Position numbers and translations under genes: made by a program. Below, one piece after another: positions 11,505 to 22,853 of a stretch of DNA of 64,000 nucleotides; position 1 is the stretch's first letter; every line of letters starts with the position of its first letter. This stretch comes from Tetmemena sp. SeJ-2015 (Eukaryota; Ciliophora; Spirotrichea; Sporadotrichida; Oxytrichidae). The stretch is taken from the NCBI GenBank assembly GCA_027382625.1, contig JAJKFJ010022204.1, positions 1-64,000 of the forward strand, read 5' to 3'. Under the pieces are notes generated by a model, which was given only the letters and a program-made list of their open reading frames with translations, was not told where the DNA came from and ran no database searches.

Positions 11505-12762
11505 TCATTCCTCGATGTTAGCAGTGGGTCTCCATGCCTTCCAGGTGCTGTAGTGATCGTACAGGGGTTGGAGAAGAGACTCGTCGAGGAGTGCGGTGTC
11601 AATGATAGCAGCACCGACCACGTATGGGTCGATGTCGGAAGCAGGTCTTCTATCTTCAATATATCCTTTTCCGTTTGCTGCGGCGGTAGAGGTAGGAATT
11701 CTGACTGAGGCAGCTCTGTTACCTGCTCCGTATGAGAATACTCTGGGGTCTGAAGTCTCGTGGTGACCTGTCAGTCTCTTTGAGTTGTCTCCATAGAGGT
11801 TGAGATGCTCAAGGTGCTTCTTGCTGAATCTCTCCATCATGGACTTGATGTAGTCCATGCCTCCGTGGCCGTCTCTCATGGTGTTGGTGGAGAAGTTGGT
11901 GTGGCAGCCAGCTCCGTTCCAGTCCTTGAACAGCTTGGGCTCGAAGGAAACTGAGACGCCGAAGTCCTCAGCGACTCTGGAGAGCAGGTATCTGGAAACC
12001 CAGAGCATGTCTCCGATCTCAATTCCGATGGCGGGTCCGACTTGGTACTCCCACTGGCCGGGCATAACTTCGCAGTTGGTTCCGGAGATCTTGATACCTG
12101 CGTAGAGGCAGGCCTTGTAGTGGGCGTCCATGATGGCTCTTCCGTAGCAGTTGTTGGCGCCGACTGAGCAGTAGTAGGGTCCCTGGGGGCCTGGGAAGCC
12201 GGAGGAGGGCCAGCCGAGGGGCTTGATGACGAACTTGTTCTTGGTTTCGAGGAGGGAGTACTCCTGCTCAATGCCGAACCATGGTTGCTCGTGGTCGCCT
12301 GCGTCGAAAATTCTCTTGGCGAAGTGTCTGAAGTTGGTGTTGGCGGGGACGAGCTTGGTGAAGGTCTCGTCGGCCCAGACGTAGGTCTCAGTGAGGACGA
12401 TGATGTTGTCGCCCTCGCGGAAGGGGTCGGGGTAGAAGGCGACTGGCTTCATGATGACCTCTGAGTTGTGGGTGGATGCCTGGTAGCAGGAGGAACCATC
12501 GTAGTTCCACTCGGGGATGTCCTCAAGGCACTCTACTTTCTTGGTAATGGTCTTTGCCTTTGATCTTAGAGTGATTCCACTTCCGTCAATCCACACATAC
12601 TCAGCAATCAATTTTTTATTTATCAGATAATTTAATCATAGATAATTGATTATTTAAGTTATATTATTAAATAAATATAGTTTAATGAAATATCAGTCTC
12701 TTCTGTGTGAGGTGGGATAGGTCTTGATAGAATCTGAATAGTTGTGACTGGTCTCTGGACAT
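11505..12762 (-). CDS. Glutamine synthetase, copy A (complete)
   Basis: Eukaryotic-type (GSII) glutamine synthetase: ATP-dependent ligation of ammonia to glutamate. The start ATG at 12762 opens MSRDQSQLFRFYQDLSHLTQ. An 85-bp IES with pointer TGAT (12607-12610 and 12692-12695) then joins to the main 11505-12611 block in frame (QKRLIAEYVWIDG). Landmarks: EQEYSLLETKNK, GTNCEVMPGQWEYQVG, NGAGCHTNFST, NRAASVRIP. Total about 395 aa, normal for the family; stop is TGA at 11505-11507. Unlike copies B and C there is no IES after HLN: coding reads straight through HLNLYGDNSK. GC content is much higher than in the flanks. The main block is nearly identical to B and C (one amino-acid difference, Val for Ala, within the compared region in the alternative frame), suggesting very recent duplication or gene conversion. 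Confidence 0.93.
12611..12695 (-). other. IES in GS copy A, 85 bp, pointer TGAT
   Basis: TGAT (plus strand ATCA) at 12607-12610 and 12692-12695. Excision yields codons CAG AAG AGA CTG ATT GCT GAG. Copies B and C have an IES at nearly the same place but with pointer ATT and a different junction. Confidence 0.7.
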
Positions 12763-13440
12763 GGTCGTTTGTGTGTTGATATCTTAATACAAAATATAAA
12801 AGTGAAACTAAAAATGAGTACACTTAATTTTGAATCTTAAATTGGAGTTTTAAATTATTAATATGCTGCTTGGATTTTAAATTGATATTGCCTGGTAACA
12901 CTAAATCTTATCAATTATGACTTTTTAGGCTTTCGTAATATAATATAATGTTATAAAAACTATTGATTTTTCGACAAATTATATTTTATTATACTCTTGC
13001 GGGCTATAATCATGTTGAAAAAAATTTTTAGTTTAGTCTATTATAGAATAAGCTTTAGTTTATTAAAGTAACATGGCAAGTTAAATTCAACTCCCACACA
13101 TTCTCTTTATGAATCTAACAGTCATACAACTTATTTTATACATATATATGAAGCTAAGGGATTGTCTCAGGACATTTTCTATTCAGAAAAAGAATTGGTC
13201 AAATTAATAAGAATACTAAACATATTAAATTCAACTCTTTAAGGATTTTCAAAAATTTATAAAAATTTTAGATGAAGAGATAGTTTCAAAAATTAGAGTC
13301 AAAAAGTATTAGGTAGATCATAAAATAAAAACAATGAGCTTCAGACTATACTAATCAAAATTTCATCGTATTTTAAATTGTAATGTATTCAATTTACAAT
13401 CTCTATTTTATTTGTTAATATGTCAATTCAACATTTGTGC
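12763..13440. other. 5' flank of GS copy A and truncated IES of copy B
   Basis: 12763-13003 is the AT-rich 5' flank of copy A and repeats at about 14431-14672. At ACTCTTGCGGGC (12994-13005) it changes abruptly to the IES that follows GS copy B, which matches the start of the 1,164-bp IES of copy C in reverse. No gene seen. Confidence 0.6.
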
Positions 13441-14254
13441 TTTGATTGAGGTGCTCAAGGTGCTTCTTGCTGAATCTCTCCATCATGGACTTGATGTAGT
13501 CCATGCCTCCGTGGCCGTCTCTCATGGTGTTGGTGGAGAAGTTGGTGTGGCAGCCAGCTCCGTTCCAGTCCTTGAACAGCTTGGGCTCGAAGGAAACTGA
13601 GACGCCGAAGTCCTCAGCGACTCTGGAGAGCAGGTATCTGGAAACCCAGAGCATGTCTCCGATCTCAATTCCGATGGCGGGTCCGACTTGGTACTCCCAC
13701 TGGCCGGGCATAACTTCGCAGTTGGTTCCGGAGATCTTGATGCCTGCGTAGAGGCAGGCCTTGTAGTGGGCGTCCATGATGGCTCTTCCGTAGCAGTTGT
13801 TGGCGCCGACTGAGCAGTAGTAGGGTCCCTGGGGGCCTGGGAAGCCGGAGGAGGGCCAGCCGAGGGGCTTGATGACGAACTTGTTCTTGGTTTCGAGGAG
13901 GGAGTACTCCTGCTCAATGCCGAACCATGGTTGCTCGTGGTCGCCTGCGTCGAAAATTCTCTTGGCGAAGTGTCTGAAGTTGGTGTTGGCGGGGACGAGC
14001 TTGGTGAAGGTCTCGTCGGCCCAGACGTAGGTCTCAGTGAGGACGATGATGTTGTCGCCCTCGCGGAAGGGGTCGGGGTAGAAGGCGACTGGCTTCATGA
14101 TGACCTCTGAGTTGTGGGTGGATGCCTGGTAGCAGGAGGAACCATCGTAGTTCCACTCGGGGATGTCCTCAAGGCACTCTACTTTCTTGGTAATGGTCTT
14201 TGCCTTTGATCTTAGAGTGATTCCACTTCCGTCAATCCACACATACTCAGCAAT
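13004..14254. repeat. Inverted repeat arm 1 (GS main block plus start of IES)
   Basis: About 1.25 kb matching 23516-24765 in reverse complement, essentially identical through coding and IES sequence, diverging near 13004-13045. Arms are about 9.3 kb apart. Confidence 0.88.
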
Positions 14255-14430
14255 CAATTTTTTAGTTTATCAGATTAATTTAATTCATAGAATAATTGAT
14301 TGATTTAGAGTTGATAATTAATAAATTAATGATATAGTATATAATAAAGTATGCGAATGGTGCTGCCTCTCTGTGTGAGGTGGGATAGGTCTTGATAGAA
14401 TCTGAATAGTTGTGACTGGTCTCTGGACAT
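13444..14430 (-). pseudogene. Glutamine synthetase, copy B (truncated)
   Basis: ATG at 14430 opens MSRDQSQLFRFYQDLSHLTQRGSTI. A 104-bp IES with pointer ATT (14252-14254, 14356-14358) joins to the main block (IAEYVWIDG). The coding part runs to HLN and stops at pointer AATC (plus GATT 13444-13447), after which only IES sequence follows. The C-terminal MDS (about 88 codons) is absent downstream, so the copy cannot make a full enzyme in place. The protein is identical to copy C over the main block, while the 5' flank resembles copy A; B is therefore a mosaic. Confidence 0.85.
14255..14358 (-). other. IES in GS copy B, 104 bp, pointer ATT
   Basis: ATT (plus AAT) at 14252-14254 and 14356-14358. 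Excision gives AGC ACC ATT GCT GAG, in frame. Confidence 0.7.
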
Positions 14431-14689
14431 GGTCGTTGTGTGTGTTGATATCTTAATACAAAATATAAAAGTGAAACTAAAAATGAGTACACTTAATTTT
14501 GAATCTTAAATTGGAGTTTTAAATTATTAATATGCTGCTTGGATTTTAAATTGATATTGCCTGGTAACACTAAATCTTATCAATTATGACTTTTTAGGCT
14601 TTCGTAATATAATATAATGTTATAAAAACTATTGATTTTTCGACAAATTATATTTTATTATACTCTTGCGGGCTCCACTCCAGCCACTC

Positions 14690-15050
14690 ACTGGAAAATA
14701 ATTAAAAATTGAATTTAGTGCGAATAGAATATAAATACAGATAGATGTATCTCTAATAAAAAAATATAACATTGGGTAAAGAGACATGTGCAGAGGGGTA
14801 CCTACCTTTGTTTGATTTCTAATTATTATAAATCTTTAGTTGCTGTTTTATGTTTAGGGTTTGATCTATTAGATGATGTATCTATCTTTATTAGCTTTAA
14901 GTCTGACGTAGCTGATGTAATTTCATTATCTTATTATATCTGAGAATTTAATAAAAAAGATAATAAAAAATTAATAATTAATTAAAAAAATTATAGATCC
15001 TTGGCAGTTGAAGTGTGGTATATTGGGCTGAAACTATGATAATTTTATTA
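14690..15050. other. AT-rich stretch without a recognised gene
   Basis: Probably 3' flank or IES of the unidentified minus-strand gene that follows; only the absence of TGA keeps a minus frame open. No domain seen. Confidence 0.4.
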
Positions 15051-18000
15051 AGCACTAAATTCTAAGCAACTTTGATCCTTGCAGCTTTTTCGTAGGAGGC
15101 TTGTGTAGCGAGCTGTTATAAGTTTTTGAACTTTTCTAATTTCTTAGTTGAGAGTTTGTGACATCCAAATATCTTCATAAGCACCTGCTATTGTAATGGC
15201 AGTGAGAAAAAAACTATTCTTTTAAGGAGCTATCTAATAAACCCATTTTAAGCTATCTATATCTCTCTTTTTAACAGTCAGCATTTTACAACTCTTCATT
15301 TATTAATTAACTTAATTCCCATTTTCATTTTAATTTTACCTGTATAATAATTTTCTGATCTTTCAGAAAATTCGCTTGGAGGTGAGGTCCCGGATCTTGA
15401 TATCAAAGGCGCGAAAGATATCCTTGATCTCCTTCACCTCCTTGAAGCTTATTAGCTCGTAATCCGCTTCTTCGAACACGAAGGCCTCCACCCGCACGAA
15501 CTCCATCGTCTTGTTGAAGTAGGTAATGAACTTACGCACTTACTTTAAAACTTCATCCGTTAGCTCCACCAAACTAAAATTATAAAGTTGCTTAACTGTT
15601 AATTTAAAAGAAGGAAAACTGTCGCCTAATCTCTAAATCTTTTCTCTAGTGGGTTGCTGCTTGATCTCAATTCTTTCACGTCGAGCGCCTATTGACTCGC
15701 CACCAAAGTCAGTTGATCTTCTAGGAGGGTTTAGAACTATCTCCTCCTCTATTTCTTTCTCATTCTAGATGTTCATCACAGTCAGCTTCATCTCACCTAA
15801 GATTCAAATAGTAGTAGTAGTACATTTATTAATATTGTGATTAATTTAAGATGATCTCTCTTTGATGTACCTTAAACAAGAAGTCCAAGATGTCTTCCCT
15901 AAACTTGAATAGTGACCTCATCCTCCCTAGAAGATAACTCAGCTTCTCATAGAGTACGCCTCCCCACTGCCTATCGAGGTAGATGCGGTCATACTCTAAA
16001 CGATAGTCATCCTGCAGCAGTTCCCTCAAAATTATGTCTATTGTGTTGTAAGCCTTCTAAATAAAGGGTGAGCACAGCTTTACCATCTCATCCGAATTCA
16101 GTCCAATTGAGCCTCCACTTGTGGTCTTACCCGCCTTCTTATTTAAAACATCCTAGGCTTTCATCTCAATCATGTTTGCCACGTAGTCTATTTCATCCTC
16201 TCTAAAAACTGTGGCCTCATTCTATTCGAAAACAAGCTTGTTATTCCTCTTGCCAACAACATAATCAGTGTATATCTTTGAAACCTTCCAGTCGAGAGTT
16301 GCTAACAAAGTTCGATTAGCTAGCTCTGGATCGTTCACACTGAGCCCTCCGCCTTGAATAGTAGACTTTCCTGTGGTGATATTGACGCTGTTCTATCCAG
16401 GAGACTGAAGATTGATTTGTCAAGAACCGAAACTGCCAACTTAAGCTCTAAGAATCTATTCATTTTCGTTCTAAAGCTTTAACTTCAGCCTATTTGCTTG
16501 CAGTTTCCTGTCATTCATCAGTTTTTCTTGCTCTTGGATCATCTGTTAGCGTTTGATTCTTCTCTAGCTTGCGTTTCAATTCTCATTACCTTAGGCAGTA
16601 AGCATTCCACCTTCTGCTTTATGAAAGTTCTTCTTTGGCGTTTAATCCAAGTGGAGAGAAAGGTTCTAGTTATTGTATGGCAACTTACGCTGACTCTTTG
16701 CACTCTGTACGTTTCTTAAGGACTGACTAATCTTAAAGTCTTTCTTCTCAAAGTGATTCTTCCTTAGTGGCGATTGCAGTTTAAGCTCATTGACAAGTGT
16801 GTTCCCTCCATAGATCTTATGAATGTGCTCTTTAGAGAAAGATCTGTTTAGCCCTTGGTTTTAGTTAACCTGAGGACTTCTCAAGAGAGATTATCTGCTT
16901 GAACTGTTTCCCAAGACATTTCCAAAGCCACTAGTGTTTGTTGCGTTAAATAAGCCTGCTTTACTCTGACTCTAGCCTAGTTTTCTGCTTGAGAGGAGGA
17001 GGTTAGGCTTTGGAGAGGCAATAAAGCTTTTGCGATTGGTTGGCGTTCCTTATTAAAGAATAAGCAACTCTTTTGCAGAATTGTTACGGTTATGAAGTCC
17101 TAGGTTTGTAATTGACTTCAAACCAGCTGAACCAAACTTGAAGTCAAAAGACTTCTTTGGAGTCTATCCAAGTTCAAGCCCCGAGATATCATTCTCATCA
17201 TTTCTTGGTGTAGGGATTGCGTCAAGTAAAGCAGATGGATTTTACTTGAAGTATTCTAAAGTTGCTGTCCAATCGCTATCATCTTTTACTTAAACTTCAC
17301 TTTTCTCTTTCTGCTTCTTCCGTTTTTCTTATCTCTACTTTTAAATTAGCCTCAGGGGAAGCATCTCTAATCTATTAGTGCTAGTTAACGTAGGCCTTAA
17401 CTCTATCAGGATCAATTAAGGACTTCTTTAAGTTCTCTCCTCTGTTGTATAAACTAAAACCATAGACTTGTTCCTCTTACGATATTATGTTGTCCAAAAC
17501 TCTGATAGGAAACTCCAAGTCCTAACTCATTCTTTACATTCTGTCTAGAGGCTCTATCCTTGCTTTTTTCCCACTCACTAAATCCTATTCTAAACCATTC
17601 TTCTTTTGGTGTGAACTAAGAATCATACTATCTCGAGGGGCCTTGTTATAGTAGTCTGAAATTTTGATAGACTTCACATTTTGCTTGATGTTAGACTGTG
17701 AACTGAAAATTGCTTAGCTTTATCTAGCTGCGGTTGATCTACTACTCAGCAAACCTCCTGCAGTTTGAACTCTATTGGTGAAGCCCATTGAACTTCCTAG
17801 AGCTTAAGAAGCTGTAGATTATCTCATCCTCTGCTATTAGGAAGCTATATATCTTTGTGGTTTCTATCTTCCTATACTTAAATTTGATCTAGTTTGAGAC
17901 ATATTGCTTTTCATTTGACTCGCTTATATAAAGGAATCAGTAGAGAATCTCTTAGAGTTATTGAATCTCTGCTCCTGAACTCCTTAATGTAAACTGTTAT

Positions 18001-19655
18001 TCAAACTTAGCTTTGGATTTTTCATTCCCATATTTGATCTTCTTGTGTCTTGCATGTTTATCTGTGATGTTGATCTTGTTTAGCTTGATTGTCCGTTTCT
18101 TTGCGAACCTAAATCCATTTGATTCTTCTTAATGATGCTTCTTAATCTGTCTCTAACTCCAACTCCTTAAGAAGAAGTTATCTCTCTCATTTGCTTTTGG
18201 ATTCCTTGGAAATTAGGATGATCAAAGCTTTACTTGCCAGCTGAAGTTATCTTTTCTGGGTTTGATTGAATCATGGAAGTGTAAGTTGCAGTTCTTTTCT
18301 AATTTGCACTTCTGTTGATCAAAAAAATATACTCTCAACTTAATATTTTGATCATCGTAAGCTGCTTATTGTTTTCTTATGCATCGTTAGTTACTTAATT
18401 CCTTTCCAAAAAGTTGCTTGTCTGAGGTCTTTAAGAACTTATACCTTCGTCTAATTTGATATTTGTCTTATCTGCTTCATTTGAAACTCTTGTCTAGTTT
18501 TACATGTGATTACTCTAGTTAACTTTATCTGCTTTGGAGCTCGAACTCTTAGCATGTGAGTTTTAAACTTGTCTTTGAATAGAAAGCCTCTTTGCATTCA
18601 TTGAACTTTGTGGCTTCGTGATTCTTATCTCTGCAGATTCTATATTTATGTTGTTATTGTTAGTTGTAGTAGTAGCTTTAGTCTCTATCTTTCTAGCTGG
18701 CAGAGGAGCCTTGGGCAGTTCCTTTATGAACTTCTTTTAGTTAAGGGCTTGTGCAGGATTATCTACTCTGCTGTTCTTGGGCTTAGAAACTGAAGCTTGA
18801 TTCGAAACTGCAAGCTATGTCGGTTTCTTATTCGTCTGTGAAGAAGAGAGATTCTTGCTTACTATATCCTTGTTCTATACTTGTTCTTGATCTTCTTATT
18901 GCAAATCACTTGCTTTGGATTGAGTATGGATCTGCTGCTCTTTGGAGGTTTCTCCTTCTGTTCTATTGATTTCCTCTGTAGCAAACATCTTAAGCTGCCC
19001 AATTTACCTTGTCTCAAAACTAGTTTAGTATTGAATGGATTATGTTTCCCCCAGGATTTGGTTGTTCCTTCCTTATCTTAGGTTTGGAATTCCTTCTTGT
19101 TCAACAATCTGAAGGGTTGAGATGATGTCTATCTGGAATGGCTTGATTGATCGTTTTAGAATTCGTCCTATTCATAGTCATCTTCATCCTAAATTATCAA
19201 AATTTTATCTCTTTATTTATGCAATCCTGCTCTGCTGTTTATACTTTACTTGTTCTAGATTGATTCTGCATCTTCATTTCTTTTCTCGTATCCTCTGCTC
19301 TATTCTGCGTTTCGAACTCTTCCTACAAGTATTCCTCTTCAAATTCTTAGTCGTTTTCGTACTGATCACTTTAATCTGCAACCTCCCTCTATTGAGATTG
19401 ACTTTGTCTACTTTGCCTATCCATATCTTGGTTTGAGTTTGGTATTTTGTTTACAGTTTGCTTTTCTTCTTGTATTTGATCTTGTTCGAATGTTTCTGAA
19501 TATGCATCTTCTTAGATTTATTCATCATCGACTACTTCTGTTATTTCTGCCTCCTCCCAGAATCTTTATTCAATGTTTACGTTTTTGGATTGCCCAGTCT
19601 GAGATTGACTTTACATTGACTACTTCTTCTAATGTTTGACGTCGCTGTCTTTCAT
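15050..19655 (-). CDS. Unidentified Gln/Ser/Asn-rich protein with helical C-terminus
   Basis: I do not recognise the family. The ATG at 19655 opens MKDSDVKHQKK and leads into a very long low-complexity region rich in Gln (TAA/TAG), Ser, Asn, Lys and acidic residues (about 19655-16450). A folded, conserved-looking part follows: ANRTLLATLDWKVSKIYTDY (about 16320-16260), LRELLQDDYRLEYDRIYLD (about 16030-15970), YEKLSYLLGRMRSLFKFRED, then FNKTMEFVRVEAFVFEEADY (about 15510-15450). The last MDS gives MKIFGCHKLSTKKLEKF and QASYEKAARIKVAQNL, a UVR-like helical hairpin. An IES (15190-15376, pointer AGC) was resolved and introns are likely near 15540-15630 and 15790-15845. The true stop was not found. 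Composition suggests a cytoskeletal or scaffold protein, but this is a guess. Confidence 0.6.
15190..15376 (-). other. IES, 187 bp, pointer AGC, containing a perfect hairpin
   Basis: AGC (plus GCT) at 15187-15189 and 15374-15376. Excision joins IKIRDLTSK to QVLMKIFGCH in frame. Inside, at 15349-15372, AATTTTCTGA-TCTT-TCAGAAAATT is a perfect 10-bp inverted repeat two bases from the pointer-side end. Confidence 0.65.
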
Positions 19656-19778
19656 TTTGATTCTTAAAGTTATTTAAATTCTTTTTTTTAAACTCTATAC
19701 ATTAGGTATCAACCTTGGAATTCAATCTTAAGAATTTAAGATAGCATCATGATGATGGTGATTAAATAAAAAGATAAT

Positions 19779-22507
19779 TCACAGCCCAAATCTGCTGGGC
19801 AGAAAAGGCTTGAGGTAGAGTTTAGCGTACTCCTCGTCCAGTCCTTCGTACCTATTGAAGTCTGCGAGAATCCTGCTTGTGGCGAATCCCTGGGTGATCC
19901 CTCTCCCCCCATGCCCAGTATTTAAGAAGAGGTTGGTGTACTTGCTAAGGGGACCTACCAGAGGCATGTCGTCTGGAGTGCAAGGTCTTAGTCCACTCCA
20001 TTCGTTGAATGATTTGTTATAAACTAACTCTGGGTCGTTTACAAATAAAAAATATTATCAAATTACTTATTTAAGTACTAAAATAGTAAACATATATTTA
20101 AATGAGAATTTAAAATTAATTTGATCAATAAATATATATATCAATAATTATAAAGTCCATAAAATATTAAAAATAATTTTAAGGAATAGATGAATTATTT
20201 GATGAATATATTATTGAAATATTCTTACGATATAAATTCCATTTGCAATAATATGTCCTTCAAGTGCTGCATTCTTCTTTGATCTTTAAGCTCAGAATTG
20301 AAAAATGGATAAATGGGTTAAGAAATTTTCAAATAATGTCACAAAAATTATAATATTACTGGTATGATCTCTGAATCACCAGAGTTTTGCTTTCTTCATA
20401 ATTCTGAGGAACTCATCCTGAGAGACTTCGCCATCTCTGTCCTTGTCAGCCTCGTAGATCATTCCTCTTATCTCCTCATCTGACAGTTCAAAATTCAGTT
20501 CATGCGCCACTCAATAACAATAATTATAATATAATTTTAAGACCAAGATAATTTAAAATTCCATAATTTTTTTCTTTGTTAAAATTCTTTTATTATTTTA
20601 TCTATTTAGCATTAATTATAATATAAAAGTTGTTAAAATTTTCTGTCTCAATTTATATTATATACTCTCTTAAGATCTTCGAAACTGATCTTGCCAGTGT
20701 CATCCTCGTCGTAGATTCTGAAGCTTCGCCTGAGCTCGTCGTAGCTGTCTCTGGCCTTGATCTTCTCCTTCATGAGCTCCTTAAACTCCTCGAACTCCAC
20801 AGTCCCTGAACCATCTGTATCCATGGCTTTCATCACCTCTTTGACCTTCTCCTTGGTCAGGTACACCCCTAGCGCCTTCATGGCATCTCTCAACTCGTGA
20901 ATATCGATATTGCCTGAGCCATCCTTATCGAACAACTCAAAGGCGCTCTTAATTTCCTCCAACTGCTCCTCAGAGAGTTCTCTCTCCTTCTTCACTAGCT
21001 TCTTAATTTTCTTCCGCTTGTTGCCGTCCTTGTCATAGTAGTACTCCACCTTGTACTCTGGCAAGTTAGTCGGCTTCTTGGGTTCGTTAGGCTCTGCCAT
21101 GTTTCGAAAATGCAAGTGCACCGATTTTAATTTAACTTTAACTAATTTTGGTTTTTCAAAATCAATAAATCTAAGATGGTGAAATGATATGGAAGGTGTG
21201 ATATGAATTGGGTCATAGAACTAGGCAGCTATGTCCTTCAAGATGTAAAGAGACATTTGATCTATGGAAGTGTCTGACCCTGCAATATCACCAAAGCCGC
21301 TTATTCTCACTATGTCATCAGCCATATAGCTTGCTACTACTCCGTGCTAAGGCCACTAAAAATATAAAAGCATTACTTCAAGTGAGTTTATCTCTGGCTA
21401 GTGGGCAACTTGAATTCAAAGGAGTAGCCTTTTATAGGAACAATTGGGATCGTTAGTCCTAAATTCTTGGCTGCAAAAGCGGGAGTTTGAGGACCAAGGC
21501 AAATATAGAATTCGTCTCCTTCTATTTCTGTTTTCTTCAAGTCTCCAAGTCTCACAGAGGAAATCTTTTACTTTCCCCAAAGAGATGATTCTTTCTTGTC
21601 TGTGATTACTTCTGAAATATTGGCACCCAGGTGGTAAGAGAAGTTAGATCTCTGCTTAAGCTTCTTAAACAGGGCGTTGCTCATTTTGTAGGAATCTAAT
21701 TTCCCTAATTCAAAGATAAGTTAATTAAGGATATGTAAGTGTGTGTATATGAAATTTATAATGGCTCGTATAGACAGAGATTGAATTGTTCTATGCCCCT
21801 GACTTCAGGATGCTCAGATTTGATTTTACTTGCCACTTCCTCATGATCATAAAACTGATTGAGTTTGAACTGCTTTGTAAGTTTATCTTTGAGCGCCTCC
21901 TTCAAGATGTTCCTAACTTTGTAGAGATTGGCATAGTGATTGCTCTCTTCGTAATCTACATCCCTAGCTTTGACGACCTTGTCTGAGAGGATCATCTTCT
22001 TTATCAATTCGAAGTTGTAAGTCGCCAATCTAGCAAATTAAAGATAGAAAATAAGAAGTTATACTTATTTATTTTAATCTGTCCATGTGTACTTACTGCT
22101 GATAAGGGGTTCTCTCCATCAGCCACCTGAGAGTGTATTTCAAAACTCCTGGCTCGAATAAGGCATTCAAATAAATCTTCTAGGAGTATTTGTTGCTGAT
22201 CAGGCCCTTGGGGAAGAAATCAAGCAATGGCTTATGAGTGTAGGGGAAGGAGTTGCTCTTCATAATCATGCAAGAGTTTCCCTTGGAAGTACCGAGCCCA
22301 CACTCTTTCCCTTAGTCGATCAAGATCACTTTATTTCTAGGGTTCTGTGCTAAGTATACCAAACTCAGAATATTTTAAGATAAAAGAAAATCTATTCAAA
22401 ATACTTTAGAAAGCTTGAGAAGTTCCTATAATTCCACCTCCGAGGACTACACAAACTTTCTCTCCTTAGTTTTTGGATCCTTGAAATAGTTTTTACAAAA
22501 ACGACAT
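19779..22507 (-). CDS. FAD-dependent D-amino-acid oxidase/dehydrogenase-like (DAO family), five MDSs
   Basis: DAO-family flavoprotein oxidising D-amino acids or similar amines. ATG at 22507; the N-terminal Rossmann dinucleotide motif reads [15 protein letters not shown]; mid-region [20 protein letters not shown] and [14 protein letters not shown]-terminal [10 protein letters not shown] and the FAD-binding [22 protein letters not shown] stop at 19779-19781. Four IESs were resolved, all restoring frame and consensus: TTT (22364-22412), AATT (21711-21787), AGT (21358-21377) and GACCCA (20037-21214). A 67-bp GT-AG intron lies at 22030-22096. The last IES (1,178 bp) contains a complete centrin gene. 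Length is about 475 aa, similar to bacterial DadA-type enzymes. The exact substrate cannot be read from sequence. Confidence 0.85.
20376..21100 (-). CDS. Centrin-like EF-hand calcium-binding protein, nested in an IES
   Basis: Small Ca2+-binding cytoskeletal protein of basal bodies and contractile fibres. ATG at 21100 ([17 protein letters not shown]). After a basic N-terminal extension of about 45 residues, four EF-hand loops are visible: [36 protein letters not shown] and [12 protein letters not shown]; it ends MKKAKLW and TGA (20376-20378). A 155-bp IES with pointer GAGT (20513-20667) joins FEDLKR to [13 protein letters not shown]. Loop 3 is the least canonical (DEDDTG). About 187 aa; the family is usually about 170, the excess being the N-terminal tail. 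The whole gene sits inside the GACCCA-bounded IES of the DAO-like gene, on the same strand. Confidence 0.9.
20513..20667 (-). other. IES, 155 bp, pointer GAGT
   Basis: Plus-strand ACTC at 20509-20512 and 20664-20667. Excision restores the fourth EF-hand region of the centrin-like gene. Confidence 0.75.
21358..21377 (-). other. IES, 20 bp, pointer AGT
   Basis: Plus-strand ACT at 21355-21357 and 21375-21377. Excision joins QTHLK to [14 protein letters not shown] in the needed frame. The pointer is short, so exact placement is tentative. Confidence 0.5.
21711..21787 (-). other. IES, 77 bp, pointer AATT
   Basis: AATT at 21707-21710 and 21784-21787. Excision joins VRGIEQ to [14 protein letters not shown] in frame. 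Confidence 0.65.
22030..22096 (-). other. GT-AG intron, 67 bp, in the DAO-like gene
   Basis: Minus strand GTAAGTAC...TTTGCTAG. Splicing gives [17 protein letters not shown] in frame. No suitable pointer repeat flanks it, so it is an intron rather than an IES. Confidence 0.7.
22364..22412 (-). other. IES, 49 bp, pointer TTT
   Basis: Plus-strand AAA at 22361-22363 and 22410-22412. Excision joins GTSQA to [11 protein letters not shown] in the DAO-like gene. Confidence 0.65.
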
Positions 22508-22558
22508 TTTATAATTTCTAACCAAATAAAGATAAAATAAATAAAGTCCTTATATACA

Positions 22559-22853
22559 ATTTTCACCTTTCTGGACATTGCCAACGATAGGGGCGATAAG
22601 CCAGGGGCAAAACTTTGATGAGAAGTAAATTCCAGGGATGGTGGATTTTAGAGCCACCCAACTCCTGTTTGGAGAGCAACTGATTGAGATTTACCAGCCA
22701 ATCAGAGCGGAGGAGGAGTATACGTTCGAGAGGAGGGTGATTGACGTGGCTGATAAGGGCAAGGCACTTCTCCTCACTAAGGAGTCCAAGTGCATCAACT
22801 CCAAGGGAGAGTTAATGTCTATCGCCACACAAACCATTTTCATCAAGGGACTT
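22559..22853 (+). pseudogene. Orphan MDS copy of enoyl-CoA hydratase 2
   Basis: Near-identical to 26768-27062 (LPTIGAISQGQNFDENQIPE, then VDFRATQLLFGEQL, to QTIFIKGL). It begins at the same 11-bp pointer ATTTTCACCTT (22559-22569), but homology ends abruptly after GGGACTT at 22853 and non-coding sequence follows. There are a few substitutions (Ile for Leu in EQL(I/L)EIYQP). Either a partial duplicate or an alternative MDS. It lies only about 50 bp upstream of the divergent DAO-like start. Confidence 0.8.

Larger units (their letters stand above)
20037..21214 (-). other. IES, 1,178 bp, pointer GACCCA, carrying a whole gene
   Basis: TGGGTC (minus GACCCA) at 20031-20036 and 21209-21214. Excision joins AAQFYDP to [13 protein letters not shown] in the DAO-like gene. 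A complete centrin-like gene lies within (20376-21100). Confidence 0.8.

Noticed and set aside
11876..12271. 131-aa Ser/Pro/Thr-rich ORFs in alternative frames of the glutamine synthetase genes (also 13522-13917 and 23853-24248)
   Set aside because: Shadow frames created by the GC-rich GS coding sequence; GS frame has full family consensus.
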